Origin: Gracilariopsis chorda
Lineage: Eukaryota; Rhodophyta; Florideophyceae; Gracilariales; Gracilariaceae
Assembly (NCBI GenBank): GCA_003194525.1
Contig: NBIV01000061.1
Location: 124,001 to 188,000 of the forward strand
Direction: 5' to 3'
Length of the DNA: 64,000 bases
The position numbers and the translations under genes are program-made. Each line of letters opens with the position of its first letter. Positions within the stretch are counted from its first letter, which is position 1. Positions 10,155 to 20,439 of this stretch are shown piece by piece. A model generated the notes under the pieces. The model was not told the origin of the DNA, did no database searches, and worked only from the letters and a program-made list of their open reading frames with translations.

Positions 10155-11409
10155 CGGCACCCCTGCACTTGTGAATGCCTCTGGCTGCACTTATGTCTCC
10201 TCCTCGCCATTCTTGATGACTCCTGTGACAAAGAATAAACGTTCATTCCGTTCTAAAAAGAGGTGCATTTTTCCACATCATGATCGCCAAAGTGATTTTG
10301 CTAACCCCAATTCGAAAGTCAAGACTGAATGACTTTTTCTACACATATCAATCCTCGATTAATGCCCTGAGGGTCCGTACTCTCCACAAATCTACAGCAT
10401 TCCGCCCTACATTTGCTGAAACAGAGGAGAACGGGAACCATGCATAGAAGATGGCTGTGGAGCCCGTTTATTCATTGAATGAGGACACTGCAAGTGGCGC
10501 GGTCCGCAAAGTTTTCACTATGCACATATGTATCTTGGACAGTGGCCGCGGAAATTCCTTGGTTTCCTCCGGAGAGAGAATTATCTTTAACCAGATATGC
10601 TTTACTCTTATGTAGTAATTAGACATCAAGGACCAACAGTAAAGAAGAAGATAGGTATCGGCATTAGGGTTCATTCCGATATTATTGTTGGAACAGATTG
10701 AGAGGACAAAGCTTGGCAAGACATGGCACATTAAGAATTATCGTTCCCGTCTTCTTGCAGAATGAAGAATTTCTGGCGAAGCAGCTGCCTACCGAATTCG
10801 AGCAGTCATAACTAGCCCCTAGAACTCCTAGGTATTTGTATGTATATTACCCTTGATGTATAAATTGCTTTTCAACCGTTCCATGGTTTTTGGTCCCCGT
10901 CGGAAACCCGACGGCGAATCCATTTCGCTTTGCTCGAAAACCCAAAAAGCAAAGTCCGCTACACCACGTTAAGGTAAATTGCATGTGCCCTTAGGTCCTA
11001 GCTAGGCCAGTATCGCAACAGCCTTTGGAGGAACAGGTGAAGGTTCCATTGTATTTCTTGGATGTCAAATTTCGATTTGACATCCCCGAAGTTCAAGAAG
11101 AAGCGAAAGTGTTCATGCTTATTGCAAGAATCCGCAAAACTTGTTATGCAGAAGCGGAGGCGGAGGCGAGGTACAAGTGGTTCTTTCTCAGTTCTTCATG
11201 CCACTCATGTAATCATTCACCGTCTTGCACCCGATTCTATCATACCAAGGGTACGTGCTCATCGAAGAAACTAAACGTACATGTAGCATTAGCGCCAAGA
11301 AAGAAGTAGAGCAAGCAGTGTTGAGATGTTTGTTGCCGATTCGGACCAGACGCCAAGACTTACCTCCATTGAGCAAAAGCAAGGACATGGCTGTTTTCTG
11401 GCATAGTTA
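10155..11409 (+). repeat. 1.25-kb dispersed repeat, left arm
   Basis: Inverted relative to the copy at 35821-37075. From about 10386 to 11409 the two arms are nearly identical apart from scattered substitutions and small indels; the first 230 bp are more diverged. The right edge is sharp, with similarity stopping just after GGCATAGTTA. Contents: a small ORF starting at ATG 10451, broken in this arm by a 5-base difference; hairpin CCGTCGG-AAAC-CCGACGG at 10897-10914; a perfect 11-bp stem with TTCG loop at 11060-11085; and an ORF from 11025 (MEEQVKV). Probably a mobile-element derivative of unrecognised class. Confidence 0.85.
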
Positions 11410-12787
11410 GACAGTTGCCCTCAAAGGTTTTAGCTTTTCTGAGGGAAGACAGCTTCATCGTAAACGAAGGCTCTACCATGTCGTCGTAATAACGTTGCGT
11501 GTGCTCAAGGCATACAAGGCCACTGTGTAAAACGACACCCATAACGAGCCGATCAAATCAACAACTGCTCCATAACCTGTGATAGACAAAGAGTCTTGCA
11601 GTGGTGGCATGTTTTCTTTCCGCTTCAAAAACTCACGTCGCTACAAGCAAGGTACAGAAACCCTTTGTACCGTTGGTGCCGTTTAGGTAGAGTGCACAGT
11701 GTGTACCACACACGCGGTCCGTAAATGACAAATACACGAAAGCAGCCCCAGCTGACTCCTCCACTTGTGCTCCTCATCTAGAGTAGATATCATCTTCGCT
11801 GAGCAGCTTACAAACCAATCTACACTACCTTCTGGCCGCCAAGCAAGTATCCCAGCTCTACACTTTGCTTGTTCTCTTGTTGCCCGCAGAGCAAGGTGTT
11901 CTACGCTTTCCTCTCATCGGTTTGATTTTGCTTTTCAGTTTGATGATTTATCGCAAGATACTCTCTTGAAGGGAACTACTTGAAGCGGCATCTCTCCAAT
12001 CGCAATCATTGCGATTGCCGAACTAGCAAATTGAAGCGTTTTGCTTCCCTTGCGGCGTATGGAGAACACGGGTATATAACAGGAAAGTGGGCTTGTATGA
12101 TACACTTGCAATTAGACGTCGGTATCGCTTATGCTCAGGTTTTTTTGTGACTTACAACACCGAAGTTATAGTCTTCTCGTGTCCAAGACCCTGCTTCATG
12201 GGTGTCATCTGTTTTTGGGTCACAGCGTTCCTAATTAGATGTTGACGTACTTCACAGAGCCCATTTCTATGGTTCTAAGCGTTCGCTCCCAAATTTTGCA
12301 CCTACCACGCCGTGTTCATGCAGATCTACGTAGGACGTCATGTTGCGAAGCGTCGTGGCCCCATTCGTCCTTCTGTGAACTTAGTCGCCGTTGCTCATCA
12401 CCCCTTGCAATCTGTGAATGTCGCCAAAACCCGTTGCGTTCGCAATCGATCTCGACCAGTGTTCGTCACTTTGTACTTCTACCGCCACTCCCTGCAGCTT
12501 TCCTGCTCACGGCGTATGAGCGCGTTCAGAGATATGCGTACCAGTGAATTAGTGAGGGCCAGCCCCCCTGGCGGTACCAACTTCCATGTCTCAATTCGAA
12601 TCAGACTCGACGTCTGTTGCAGATGCTGCCTCCCGGTTGATATAAAAAGAGGTAAGTCATCGCAACAGATCTGCTTTTCGAGGCCACGAACATCATTGTT
12701 GTCGAGAAAGCGCCATCGTTGACCGTTGTGGTTGGACATCTATAAGTTTCTGTTTGAGATACACCCCTGCACTTGAGCCTGTACAAC
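11410..12787. other. intergenic, no supported gene
   Basis: Short frames only, the longest 12312-12722 (136 aa, Arg/Ser-rich, no domain). GGGTATATAACAGG near 12069-12082 looks TATA-like but is not tied to a confirmed start. The region precedes the membrane-anchored protein at 12788. Confidence 0.35.
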
Positions 12788-13639
12788 ATGATTAAGGCAA
12801 AAAACATCGTACTTCTGCTCCCAGCCCTTGTTGCTGTTACTGCGACTGTTGTTTGCAGTGCCGGTCTGTGCCAGTGCAATCAGCGCAAACGCAAGCAGGC
12901 TAAAGACTCCGGAAATAAGAATGACGAGCGCATAACGCCATTCTACAATGAAGACGTTGAAAAGTTCCTACGCCCTTCTCCATCCAACGGACTAAAGGAA
13001 GTTGGAAGCATTGCCCTCTATAACACCAACGCTCCCCAAGAATGTGAAGACCGACATGAAACTTCGGTGCTAGAATCACTTATCTACATACACGATAGGG
13101 CTTTGAACTGCCCCGGTGTGCAAGTGCCAAAGTCAACAACCGAGCCTTGCACACCGTTTCTAGCCTTTGAAATATGCTCCTCCACCGTGTCTGGTGCTGG
13201 TGACACGGCTTCCTCCTTTGAAAAGGGCACTGGGAATTCTATCCCAGCTTCGGGTGCTAAACCATCTGCCGTTTCTTCGCCTAGTGAGGAAAAGTCGCAG
13301 TCGCCAAACAAGCCCTCCCCCTCTCAAGCTTTTGGCAACATTCCTTTTGCCGCTCCCGCAACCCAGAAAATGACTGCCTTTTCTTGCCTTCGTACGAAAC
13401 AAGGTACGGCGGCTTCTGACCCAACTCCCGATGCCGCCAATATGGCTACGTCTTTTTCTCTTGGCTCCTCTCAGAGAGGTAGATCAAGAACTAGGAGGAA
13501 CAGGGGGGCCAGAAGAGGCGGAAGAAGAGGGGGGGGAGGACGATTAGTGGAAGCAGTAGTAGCAGAAGAAGCAGGAGGGACAGAAAGAGAAGGAAAAAGG
13601 TCCAGGAGGAGAATCGTGGCGCCCAATGATCGTTCATGA
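12788..13639 (+). CDS. unknown protein with N-terminal membrane anchor or signal
   Basis: A 283-aa frame starting at ATG 12788 (five codons after an in-frame TTG). Residues 7-25 (IVLLLPALVAVTATVVCSA) form a signal peptide or signal anchor and are followed by a Cys/Lys-rich turn (GLCQCNQRKRKQAK). The rest is low in hydrophobics and rich in Ser, Pro and Thr. The last 50 residues become an Arg/Gly-rich block (RTRRNRGARRGGRR) followed by an acidic/basic tail. I recognise no family. The composition suggests a disordered secreted or membrane-tethered protein. The Arg/Gly end comes from a purine-rich GGA-type repeat and could be a simple-sequence extension of a shorter gene. Confidence 0.45.
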   Translation: MIKAKNIVLLLPALVAVTATVVCSAGLCQCNQRKRKQAKDSGNKNDERITPFYNEDVEKFLRPSPSNGLKEVGSIALYNTNAPQECEDRHETSVLESLIYIHDRALNCPGVQVPKSTTEPCTPFLAFEICSSTVSGAGDTASSFEKGTGNSIPASGAKPSAVSSPSEEKSQSPNKPSPSQAFGNIPFAAPATQKMTAFSCLRTKQGTAASDPTPDAANMATSFSLGSSQRGRSRTRRNRGARRGGRRGGGGRLVEAVVAEEAGGTEREGKRSRRRIVAPNDRS

Positions 13640-14097
13640 TTTGGACGAGTTCTAACGAATTGTTAGAAGTGAAGGGCCCGGTTGTGAGTGTGTCGGAGAG
13701 AGTTGATGCGTTCTCAATGACAATGACGATCGTTGCTTGGTGAAAACCATTCAAAGATTGAAATACTAAACGTCAACTTGTTATTTAGTTTGCTGGAGTT
13801 TTTACCGTTGACCACCGTCACTCCTTCACGGTTTACAAAGAGCGCTTCAGTACAATGAGACTGTTAGGGTTTTAAAGAAAACACCTGCTTTACGTTTACC
13901 CGTCCGGAAAGCAATCTAGATAGTTCTAATTTACATCCCTCTCGTTTTCTTGAACAGTTGTTGTGTAGGGAATCCAGGTTCAGTCGGAGGGGGGAGGGGG
14001 GGGGGACTTCCCTGATCGGAAGGCTAAGTTCCTGAAACAGACACCATGGCTTGTCCGTTTTGTTTTCCGTTGGCACAAAGTCGGTACACCATCATGC

Positions 14098-14124
14098 TTC
14101 CGCCCATCATGATGATGGGCGGAA
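14098..14124. repeat. perfect 13-bp inverted repeat
   Basis: TTCCGCCCATCAT, one central G, then ATGATGGGCGGAA: arms match perfectly with a one-base centre. One of several palindromes centred on ATCATGATG-like sequence within 1.1 kb. Confidence 0.9.
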
Positions 14125-14330
14125 CCCATGTGCTATGTTACATGGCTCTAACATGATGCTTCTGTGTTCGTTTCTTGCTTTTTCTACCATATTCCGTGCG
14201 TATTGTTGCGTCGAAAAAAATTTTTCTGAAGGGGTATAAACCGATCGTCCTTGGAGAGGTGAGGTGTACCCTTCTTCCCTCTGCCGTGGAGGAAAGCGAA
14301 ATATGTGGTGGTTAGCATCAGCAAATAAGA

Positions 14331-14381
14331 GGATCAACACAAGGCTAACCGCCATCATGACGGTTAGCCTTGTGCTGATCC
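14331..14381. repeat. 21-bp-arm inverted repeat
   Basis: GGATCAACACAAGGCTAACCG pairs with CGGTTAGCCTTGTGCTGATCC across the 9-base loop CCATCATGA with a single mismatch. It would form a very stable cruciform or RNA hairpin. Confidence 0.9.
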
Positions 14382-14660
14382 TTGCATGATGCAGGTTACG
14401 CAGATACTTTTCTGCGTACTTGGACGCAGGCATAACACTGAAAGATGTGTTGACCTTTTGGTTCTAGGATATCATCGTAGAGCAGCATCTCGACGGAGAC
14501 AACTTCCTTCTGTTCGCGAAAGAAAAGGCCTCGATGTCGAATCAAATAAGAACATGGCCAGAGAAGTTTGTTTGTCTAGAAAGAGCGTGTTGTTCTTGGT
14601 TATTCATAAGTCAATCTCTACCGGAGTCTCGGAATTAGGGACACGAACCCACAAAAAAAG

Positions 14661-14691
14661 CACACACACACACACACACACAGCTCTTCCA
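14661..14691. repeat. CA-dinucleotide microsatellite
   Basis: About fifteen consecutive CA units following an A-run. Simple sequence, no associated gene. Confidence 0.9.
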
Positions 14692-14710
14692 GGCGAAATG
14701 GATCGAAGTT

Positions 14711-15011
14711 GAGGCGGTCGTAGCTCATCTCTAGCTAGAGCTGCAGCGCCAAGACGTTTTCTGCTGGATTAGTACTAGGCTGAGAAGGATCACGCGGGAA
14801 CCGCCAGTGGTCCCGCTTCAGTCACAACGCATTAGCCCCCCCGCCGTGGTGTGTCGGCCTTCCTGGTGATGCGAATCAGGAGGACGGACTACGGATCCAC
14901 AACTGGGTCTGCCTCGAGGACTTGGGTTCGGGGCGGAAACTAGCTCTCTAGAGAGTTAGCCCGTCGAAGTCTGAATTAGCCTTCTTTTGCCCTTAAACAA
15001 ACAAACAAACG
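14711..15011 (+). mobile_element. candidate SINE or LINE 3' end with AAAC tail
   Basis: The segment starts with a stretch resembling a pol III A-box (TAGCTCATCTCTAGCTAGAG at 14721-14740), contains a partial B-box-like GGGTTCGGGGC near 14925-14935, and ends in a four-unit AAAC tail at about 14994-15010. That layout suits a tRNA-derived SINE or a LINE 3' end. There is no second copy in the window to confirm it, and the A-to-B spacing of about 190 bp is too long for a normal tRNA gene. Confidence 0.3.
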
Positions 15012-15060
15012 AAAGGTTAGTCCTTACCAGGGGTAATAGGGGGCCTTTGAGTATATACCA

Positions 15061-15122
15061 GCACTCAAATATACATCAGGTCGAAGGTATATCTGAGTGC
15101 AGGTGCCGGCATGATGTCGGCA
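15061..15122. repeat. two adjacent inverted repeats
   Basis: GCACTCAAATATAC (15061-15074) pairs with GTATATCTGAGTGC (15087-15100) with one mismatch. Immediately after it TGCCG and CGGCA (15104-15122) flank GCATGATGT, echoing the CATGATG loops of the two palindromes 0.7-1.0 kb upstream. Confidence 0.8.
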
Positions 15123-15281
15123 AAGGCACTTGCAGAGATAGTTTTTTTATAAGAACTCCTACCATGCTTTCGTAGTGCGCGCTCATAAACAAACAACATA
15201 CACTCGCGCAGAAACTAGTTTCTGTTTATTCATGTGGTCGAAGTTCAGGGGGTTTCCAAGCACAATCTGACATCGTCGCAC

Positions 15282-15640
15282 TCATGCGTAATCTTTGTGC
15301 CTGCCCATCCTATCGAGAAGACACCACCTTTCCTTCACTTCCAACATCCCAAGGATAAACACAAAAACCTTGAACTTGTCGGCTGAGAAGAATTCCCCTG
15401 GGGCCGTGGTTTGCTTCGAGGTGAAAATATGGAACTCAAAGCTCCCAGTGCCCGCGGGCTCCATCTCCGTGTTCGCGCAGTTGGGGAGGTTGGTTCCGTC
15501 TTTCCCCGCGGGGTCGATGCTGAAACCGGGATATCAACATGAAACCCACTGTACTGGGACGAGAGCTGAGCCATATTCATCGGGGGCGGGGTCTGGACAG
15601 GGCTCTCGGTTGTGGGATTAGCCTGCTGTTCGGTGGTCAT
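15282..15640 (-). CDS. uncertain small gene, overlapping frames
   Basis: From ATG 15640 one frame gives 101 aa with a Pro/Thr/Gln-rich start (MTTEQQANPTTESP). An overlapping second frame, open from about 15520 to 15282, reads SIDPAGKDGTNLPN and then FEFHIFTSKQTT, FSADKFKVFVFILGM, which looks more like folded protein. The two could be joined by a small indel, or by an intron I cannot place. No family is recognised. Confidence is low that this is a functional gene. Confidence 0.3.
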
Positions 15641-15646
15641 TTTCAA

Positions 15647-17504
15647 AGAGTGTAGATTGTTCGCTTAGCAAAACTTTCGCAGTCACAGAAACGCTTGTGG
15701 TGGGGTGCAGGCTCGCGACGTAAGCTCCGCATTGCTGACGATGGGTTCTTAAACTGACGAAGGGCTGCCGAGAAGAACTTCATGCCCGAAAAACACACCT
15801 CAAGTCTGTGCTGTCAAAAATGGAGCCAAAAGGGAGGCCGAGATCCTAGCGTGCCCCAGTTTGGTTCTCAAGCAACGACATAAAAAGTGGGAAGCCCGAA
15901 ATGGTCACAATTCCATGTTTCTTTGACGGTGACGTTTTGCGTTACTCACTCGGTTTCGAGAGAGAATCCATTTCATCTTGCGTAGACGCTAATCTGAACG
16001 TAGCGGATATTATTTCACCTTCTCGAAACAGCAGCTCATCTGCGACAAAGTAGGATAGGAGTAGTACGGCATGGATAACTAGTTGACAGTCTGCAGCGAT
16101 CTCTTTCCCAAAAAGGAAACATGTATGATGCATCACAAAAGGCTAAGTTACCCGTTTCATTGCGTGCTAGTTGTATCCATCCTTTCGTGTCAATAGAATC
16201 ACATCAGTTCTTGCCCAGTTACTATGAACCCCGACAGATGCTGCTCGGTGACTGAGAGCACCCAATCGCTGGAACGTGACTTCATTGCCTGCTTCACACC
16301 GTTCAGAGGGAATTACAGATCATCACATCTTGAGCCCGGAATCGGATGGCTAGTACAGGCGAGAGTACCTACGATTGGTAATCCAAAGGGTCTCACAGCC
16401 CCCAAATTTTGGTTTGTGCATTACCGGTGTCAGGACATTCGACAACCAGAATATGAGTGTGCAACGCCCTGAAAGGAAAACGGGTACCCAAAGGCGTCAG
16501 ATCACATGCATGCCAAACTGAAGAAAAAGATATCCATATGAACTGATAAAGTAGTACAAGTGAGGCCATCGTAGGTTTCTGCTGTCATTATACACCCCAC
16601 ACCTTTCTACTTCTCACTTGATTCATGTATCAAGATTGCGTTACTTTCGCAGCGATGATTTCCCGCAACTACGAACACTGCCTGCCTCGTGATGACCATG
16701 AGAAACAAGGAACAGCCCCCATCGGAAACGGCTGTGAATATACGCGATTGTAACTGCAGGGTTAAGAGTGCATATTCGTCTCAGAGAACCGGGCTTGAGT
16801 GTGTATGATTGTGCAGATGCTAAAATGATGAAGCCTGGGTACTACCCCCGCTGGTTTCTTTGCAGTCTTATTCTCAATGCACTGAACTTTTAGCTCACGA
16901 AACAGGGCAGGGCATGAACGAAGTTGCGTAGATTTTTAACTGACATGTCGAATTGGCTCGACGGACTTTGCCAAAAGAAAGCGATAATAACAAGCAATTC
17001 AGTTAGAAAGACCCAAAGAGAATATAATGAAGAACGGGCAAGTGTGCCTGAAACTGCGAAGAACCGCGTGGATTCAAGAAACACAGAAAAGACCTTGCAC
17101 CGAAACCGCACCTCTACTGCAGACTCCTCGGTAGAGATGCAGTGATGCAAGGTACCCTTTTTACTACATCGACCCGCGAAGTTGTATTGTCAAGATTCAT
17201 AACCACAAGCCCGACGCTCATGAACCGTTCTAATCAGAAAGCCTAGCTCAATTCCGGCGCAACTCGCCCCAGATTATCACGCGGTACCGACGGTACTGAC
17301 GGTAGATTGCTAACCCAAAGGTTAGTACAGGGCGGTACAGTACTATCGTAAACTATACGCGTGCGGCAGATAACTCCGCCGGCACAAAAATCACGCTTGC
17401 TGCAGATCATCCCTATTTTTTTGGTGCAACGGCAAAGCATCGCCGCTGCACCGTTCAGCCTTTTGACAGACACCTGAACTTCAGGTCCTCAAGTGCTGGT
17501 TGCG
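15647..17504. other. intergenic, no supported gene
   Basis: Short open frames (15942-16136 minus, 16224-16472 plus, 16890-17150 minus) show no domain and no homologous copy in the window. Around 17282-17312 there is a cluster of GGTAC/GACGGTA direct repeats. The right end should hold the promoter of the EEP-domain gene. Confidence 0.35.
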
Positions 17505-19100
17505 ATGAACTTGCCCCGCACCAGCCGCAAATCGAAGTCAAATCTCCTCCCCGTTACTGATGAAGACCGCCTTTGTTCAACTAGAGTACCCTTTTTGAGC
17601 TCGAAGCCTTTGGTTTTCGCGCAACATAATCTTGTTCCTTTTTCGCATCGGTTGCGTGCCATTCCTCGATCAAGTCGGGCCGCGAATTCTGCCGCTATGC
17701 TCTCCCCTGTCAGGCCGCCCGGTTTCGTCCTGCCTCCTGTTAATATTTGTCGTCGGTCATTCCAGACTGCTGCGGCCTCCTTTCCGCAATGGAAATCCTC
17801 CCCGTGGCGCTCATTTCCGAACTTACGTGCCTTTCCGCGAGTCCCTTCACTTTCTACTACTCCAAACCCCCAGAAAGGTGGACCGGGTAACAACGGTCCG
17901 TCGAAGGGAAACGGGTCCCCAGATTTTGGCGAGGGCGAGCTTTTTGCGTCCTCTCCTGAGCTTGAACAGCTTGCAATGAAGTCGTCTGACGCTCCAATTC
18001 TTACGCGCATAGTTTCGTACAATGTCTTATCTTCATCACTGGCAGGCGCTTCGCATTTTCCGAATTGCGACCCTGAAAACTTGAAAGCGAGCGCGCGATT
18101 GAAGCGACTTCTTATCAAATTAGAAGGACCCGTTGCGTCAAGGTCAATCATTTGTCTTCAAGAAGTTTCACTTGCATGGAGTGGTCCTTTGCACACTTTT
18201 TTTGCAACCCGAGGCTTTCACCTCATGCTTGCGTCGCATGGGTCTTACTTTAATGGTTATATGGGGGAAGGGCTTGCGTTCCCCCTTGACCTTTATGAAG
18301 CGGTCGACTTGCACATTGAAAGGCTTACGGATTTCATGAACTGGCCGCAAGCTCCCAAGCCCGTGGGAGTTGCAGGATTGCTGTCGGAAATCCGCACACG
18401 GATAGTGAAGGCCATGCAGGCTTTGGTCGGTTTTTCAAAACCGTCTCGGTACGCAAAAAGAGAACCTTGGGCACATGCGAGAGGTCGACATAACCGCTTC
18501 ATCTTCGCCCGTCTGCGATCAAGAACAAACGGGGCTAAAATCTGTGTAGGGACATACCACATGCCATGCATTTTCTGGTCTCCATCGGTAATGTTGATAC
18601 ATTGTGCACTAGTTGTAAGCCGCTTTCAAAAGCTTTGCGGAGACGACTATGGGGTTTTAGCAGGAGACTTCAATATCAAACCAACGGATGAAAGCTACGC
18701 GATGATTCTTCGCGGTACAGTTGACGAAACGCATGAGGACTATCCTCCGAGAGCACCAGACGGATCTCCCGCATCGTCATGGTTCCCCAAACCTCTCGCA
18801 CCGATGAAAAGCGCATATCGCGAAGTACTTGGGGATGAGCCGGACTTCACAAATTATGCAAAGGTTGAGAATCAACCAGTTTTCATAGAAACTCTTGACT
18901 ACATGTTTTGTACAAAGGACGTAGACGTTGTGGACGTTATCAGATTGGCAAAGAGAGAGGCGGTGCAAGGCCCCTATCCAGACGCTACCGAACCATCGGA
19001 TCATGTGATGATCGGGGCTACTCTTCGACTACCAGCGCCATCTCGCGTGGTAAGAAAAGGGGTGTCTGTGGGTTCAAGTGCGTATCAGGATGGTACTTAA
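17505..19100 (+). CDS. endonuclease/exonuclease/phosphatase (EEP) family protein
   Basis: A 531-aa frame from ATG 17505. The C-terminal 350 residues are an EEP domain with its metal and phosphate motifs in order: VSYNVLSS, ICLQEVS (Mg-binding Glu), GTYHMPC, LAGDFNIKP (Asp/Asn pair), ETLDYMFC and EPSDHVMIGATL (terminal Asp-His). The family includes CCR4/Angel deadenylases and PDE12-type 2',5'-phosphodiesterases; there is no leucine-rich repeat, so canonical CCR4 is unlikely. The N-terminus is Arg/Ser-rich and lacks acidics. A second ATG at about 17697 starts a segment (ICRRSFQTAAASF) that looks like a mitochondrial presequence, so organelle targeting is plausible. Nuclease or phosphatase substrate is unknown. 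Confidence 0.8.
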   Translation: MNLPRTSRKSKSNLLPVTDEDRLCSTRVPFLSSKPLVFAQHNLVPFSHRLRAIPRSSRAANSAAMLSPVRPPGFVLPPVNICRRSFQTAAASFPQWKSSPWRSFPNLRAFPRVPSLSTTPNPQKGGPGNNGPSKGNGSPDFGEGELFASSPELEQLAMKSSDAPILTRIVSYNVLSSSLAGASHFPNCDPENLKASARLKRLLIKLEGPVASRSIICLQEVSLAWSGPLHTFFATRGFHLMLASHGSYFNGYMGEGLAFPLDLYEAVDLHIERLTDFMNWPQAPKPVGVAGLLSEIRTRIVKAMQALVGFSKPSRYAKREPWAHARGRHNRFIFARLRSRTNGAKICVGTYHMPCIFWSPSVMLIHCALVVSRFQKLCGDDYGVLAGDFNIKPTDESYAMILRGTVDETHEDYPPRAPDGSPASSWFPKPLAPMKSAYREVLGDEPDFTNYAKVENQPVFIETLDYMFCTKDVDVVDVIRLAKREAVQGPYPDATEPSDHVMIGATLRLPAPSRVVRKGVSVGSSAYQDGT

Positions 19101-19497
19101 TGTTGCAGGATCTACGTGTGAGCGAGGGGGGCACGGGCACGGTAAGATTGGTGCGGGTTAGGATGGTTGATACGACACAAGTTGTCCAAAGTTTTGGAGC
19201 ATTCGCTTTTGATAGAGCTCATTTTAACCGTAAACTCACACATTGTTGTAACGACGCGCAACTGAAGGCGATGTACAATACGTAGCCAAAACGCAGCGGT
19301 CAATACCGCGCTGAAAACATGGAGGAATCGTGGTGACATAGGCGCAAAACCAGTGAAGGTGGAGTGGCGAGGGTGAGAGCGCCAGTTTCCAATGTGGGCA
19401 AGCGCAAAAACGCAAGAAGCGATACATGTTCGTCAACAGCGGCAAGAAAGTGGGATGGATGAGTAATCATGCCACCAAGAGCGCGATCGGTTACGAA

Positions 19498-19734
19498 TCA
19501 AACGTCATTGGCATGTTTCTTTTGCTCCTCTAGCTCATGCTTGATGTGAGGATACTCGATTGCATAGCCGATAATACCGATCCCCAACATGACGTGAACG
19601 ACGGGTGCGAAGCTGCCAGTCTTGAAGTAGGTTCTCTGGTACCATTCATATAACCTCATAAACTGGCTCCTGTTGACTGGGAGTCTTTGGCGCAATTGGG
19701 CGGCGACTTCGGTGACTTTGGTTTCGCCGCTCAT
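19498..19734 (-). CDS. mitochondrial F1Fo-ATP synthase subunit f-like
   Basis: A 78-aa protein from ATG 19734 (an upstream TTG extends the frame by eight codons). It has a basic N-terminal part, the motif YEWYQRTYFKTGSFAPV, one hydrophobic segment (VVHVMLGIGIIGYAI) and the tail EYPHIKHELEEQKKH. Size, single TM segment and the Y-x-H-x-KHE ending match subunit f (ATP5MF) of the Fo sector, where animal members end in YKHLKHERLRKYH. It would sit in the inner mitochondrial membrane at the dimer interface. The subunit is short and diverges fast, so the call rests on the C-terminal motif and size. Confidence 0.65.
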   Translation of the reverse strand: MSGETKVTEVAAQLRQRLPVNRSQFMRLYEWYQRTYFKTGSFAPVVHVMLGIGIIGYAIEYPHIKHELEEQKKHANDV

Positions 19735-20439
19735 TTTTGGGAGGTGAGAGTGCGACAAGACCCGAACGGCGTGGCGGGGAGTTGCGTGGAGTGTTGCCGG
19801 TCTGCAGCTCGAGGATCGGGCGATGTGGCTTTCGGAGAACCACAGAACGGATAGGACGTGCTCAAGAACAATGCATGAACATCAGCTGACCGAACACGCG
19901 AACGAGGGCATCACGCAGAGTGGTAGCCGTGGTAGCCTTTCTGTAATGCAGGAGACTGTAAGCTCCTTTTCTTCTCTCGAGAGGACGGTTGCATGATCAT
20001 GATGAACGCGTCGCCTTTCGAAAGATTCTCAGAATCTTGGAGCGCTTCTCGTATCGCTCAGGTGTAGGAACCAAATGCAACGAGCATCCGCCATCATGGA
20101 CTCAGTCACCGAAACGGAGCGAACAAGTGCACGCGATTTTCCCAACCGCTTTAGGAAGGAAAGCTTGTACGAGTATATATAGCGAAGAGCAACGACTGCA
20201 ACACTTCACGACAGTGCGTTTCGATTAAGTTACGCAAGTCCGCCCTTTTACTATCCCCGTATCACAGATCGGTACCGTGTCCGCAACACAACCGTAGTTG
20301 CTCCATGATACCAGACTATTTACGCCCTTGCTGTGGAATGAGAATTGCTTCTATAAAGGATCTTTCAACGACGATACTCTCTCTTGAAATCCGAAGCGGC
20401 AAATATCGATTCAGCTTCATCTACACCAACGATGTACAA
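19735..20439. other. intergenic, no supported gene
   Basis: Spans the leader of the subunit-f gene and DNA up to the LINE tail. Short frames only; no repeat or RNA gene recognised. Confidence 0.35.

Larger units (their letters stand above)
13640..15281. other. intergenic with palindromes and microsatellite
   Basis: No gene is supported. The segment carries several strong inverted repeats and a candidate short retroelement, listed separately. A G-rich run lies near 13986-14006. Opposing open frames at 14107-14433 and 14386-14712 are explained by the palindromes and have no domain. Confidence 0.4.

Noticed and set aside
14721-14935. tRNA-like A-box and B-box pair
   Set aside because: Spacing of about 190 bp, no acceptor stem and no anticodon arm; kept only as a possible SINE.
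17489-18151. 220-aa frame antisense to the EEP gene
   Set aside because: Shadow of the coding strand; the plus-strand frame has a complete catalytic domain.
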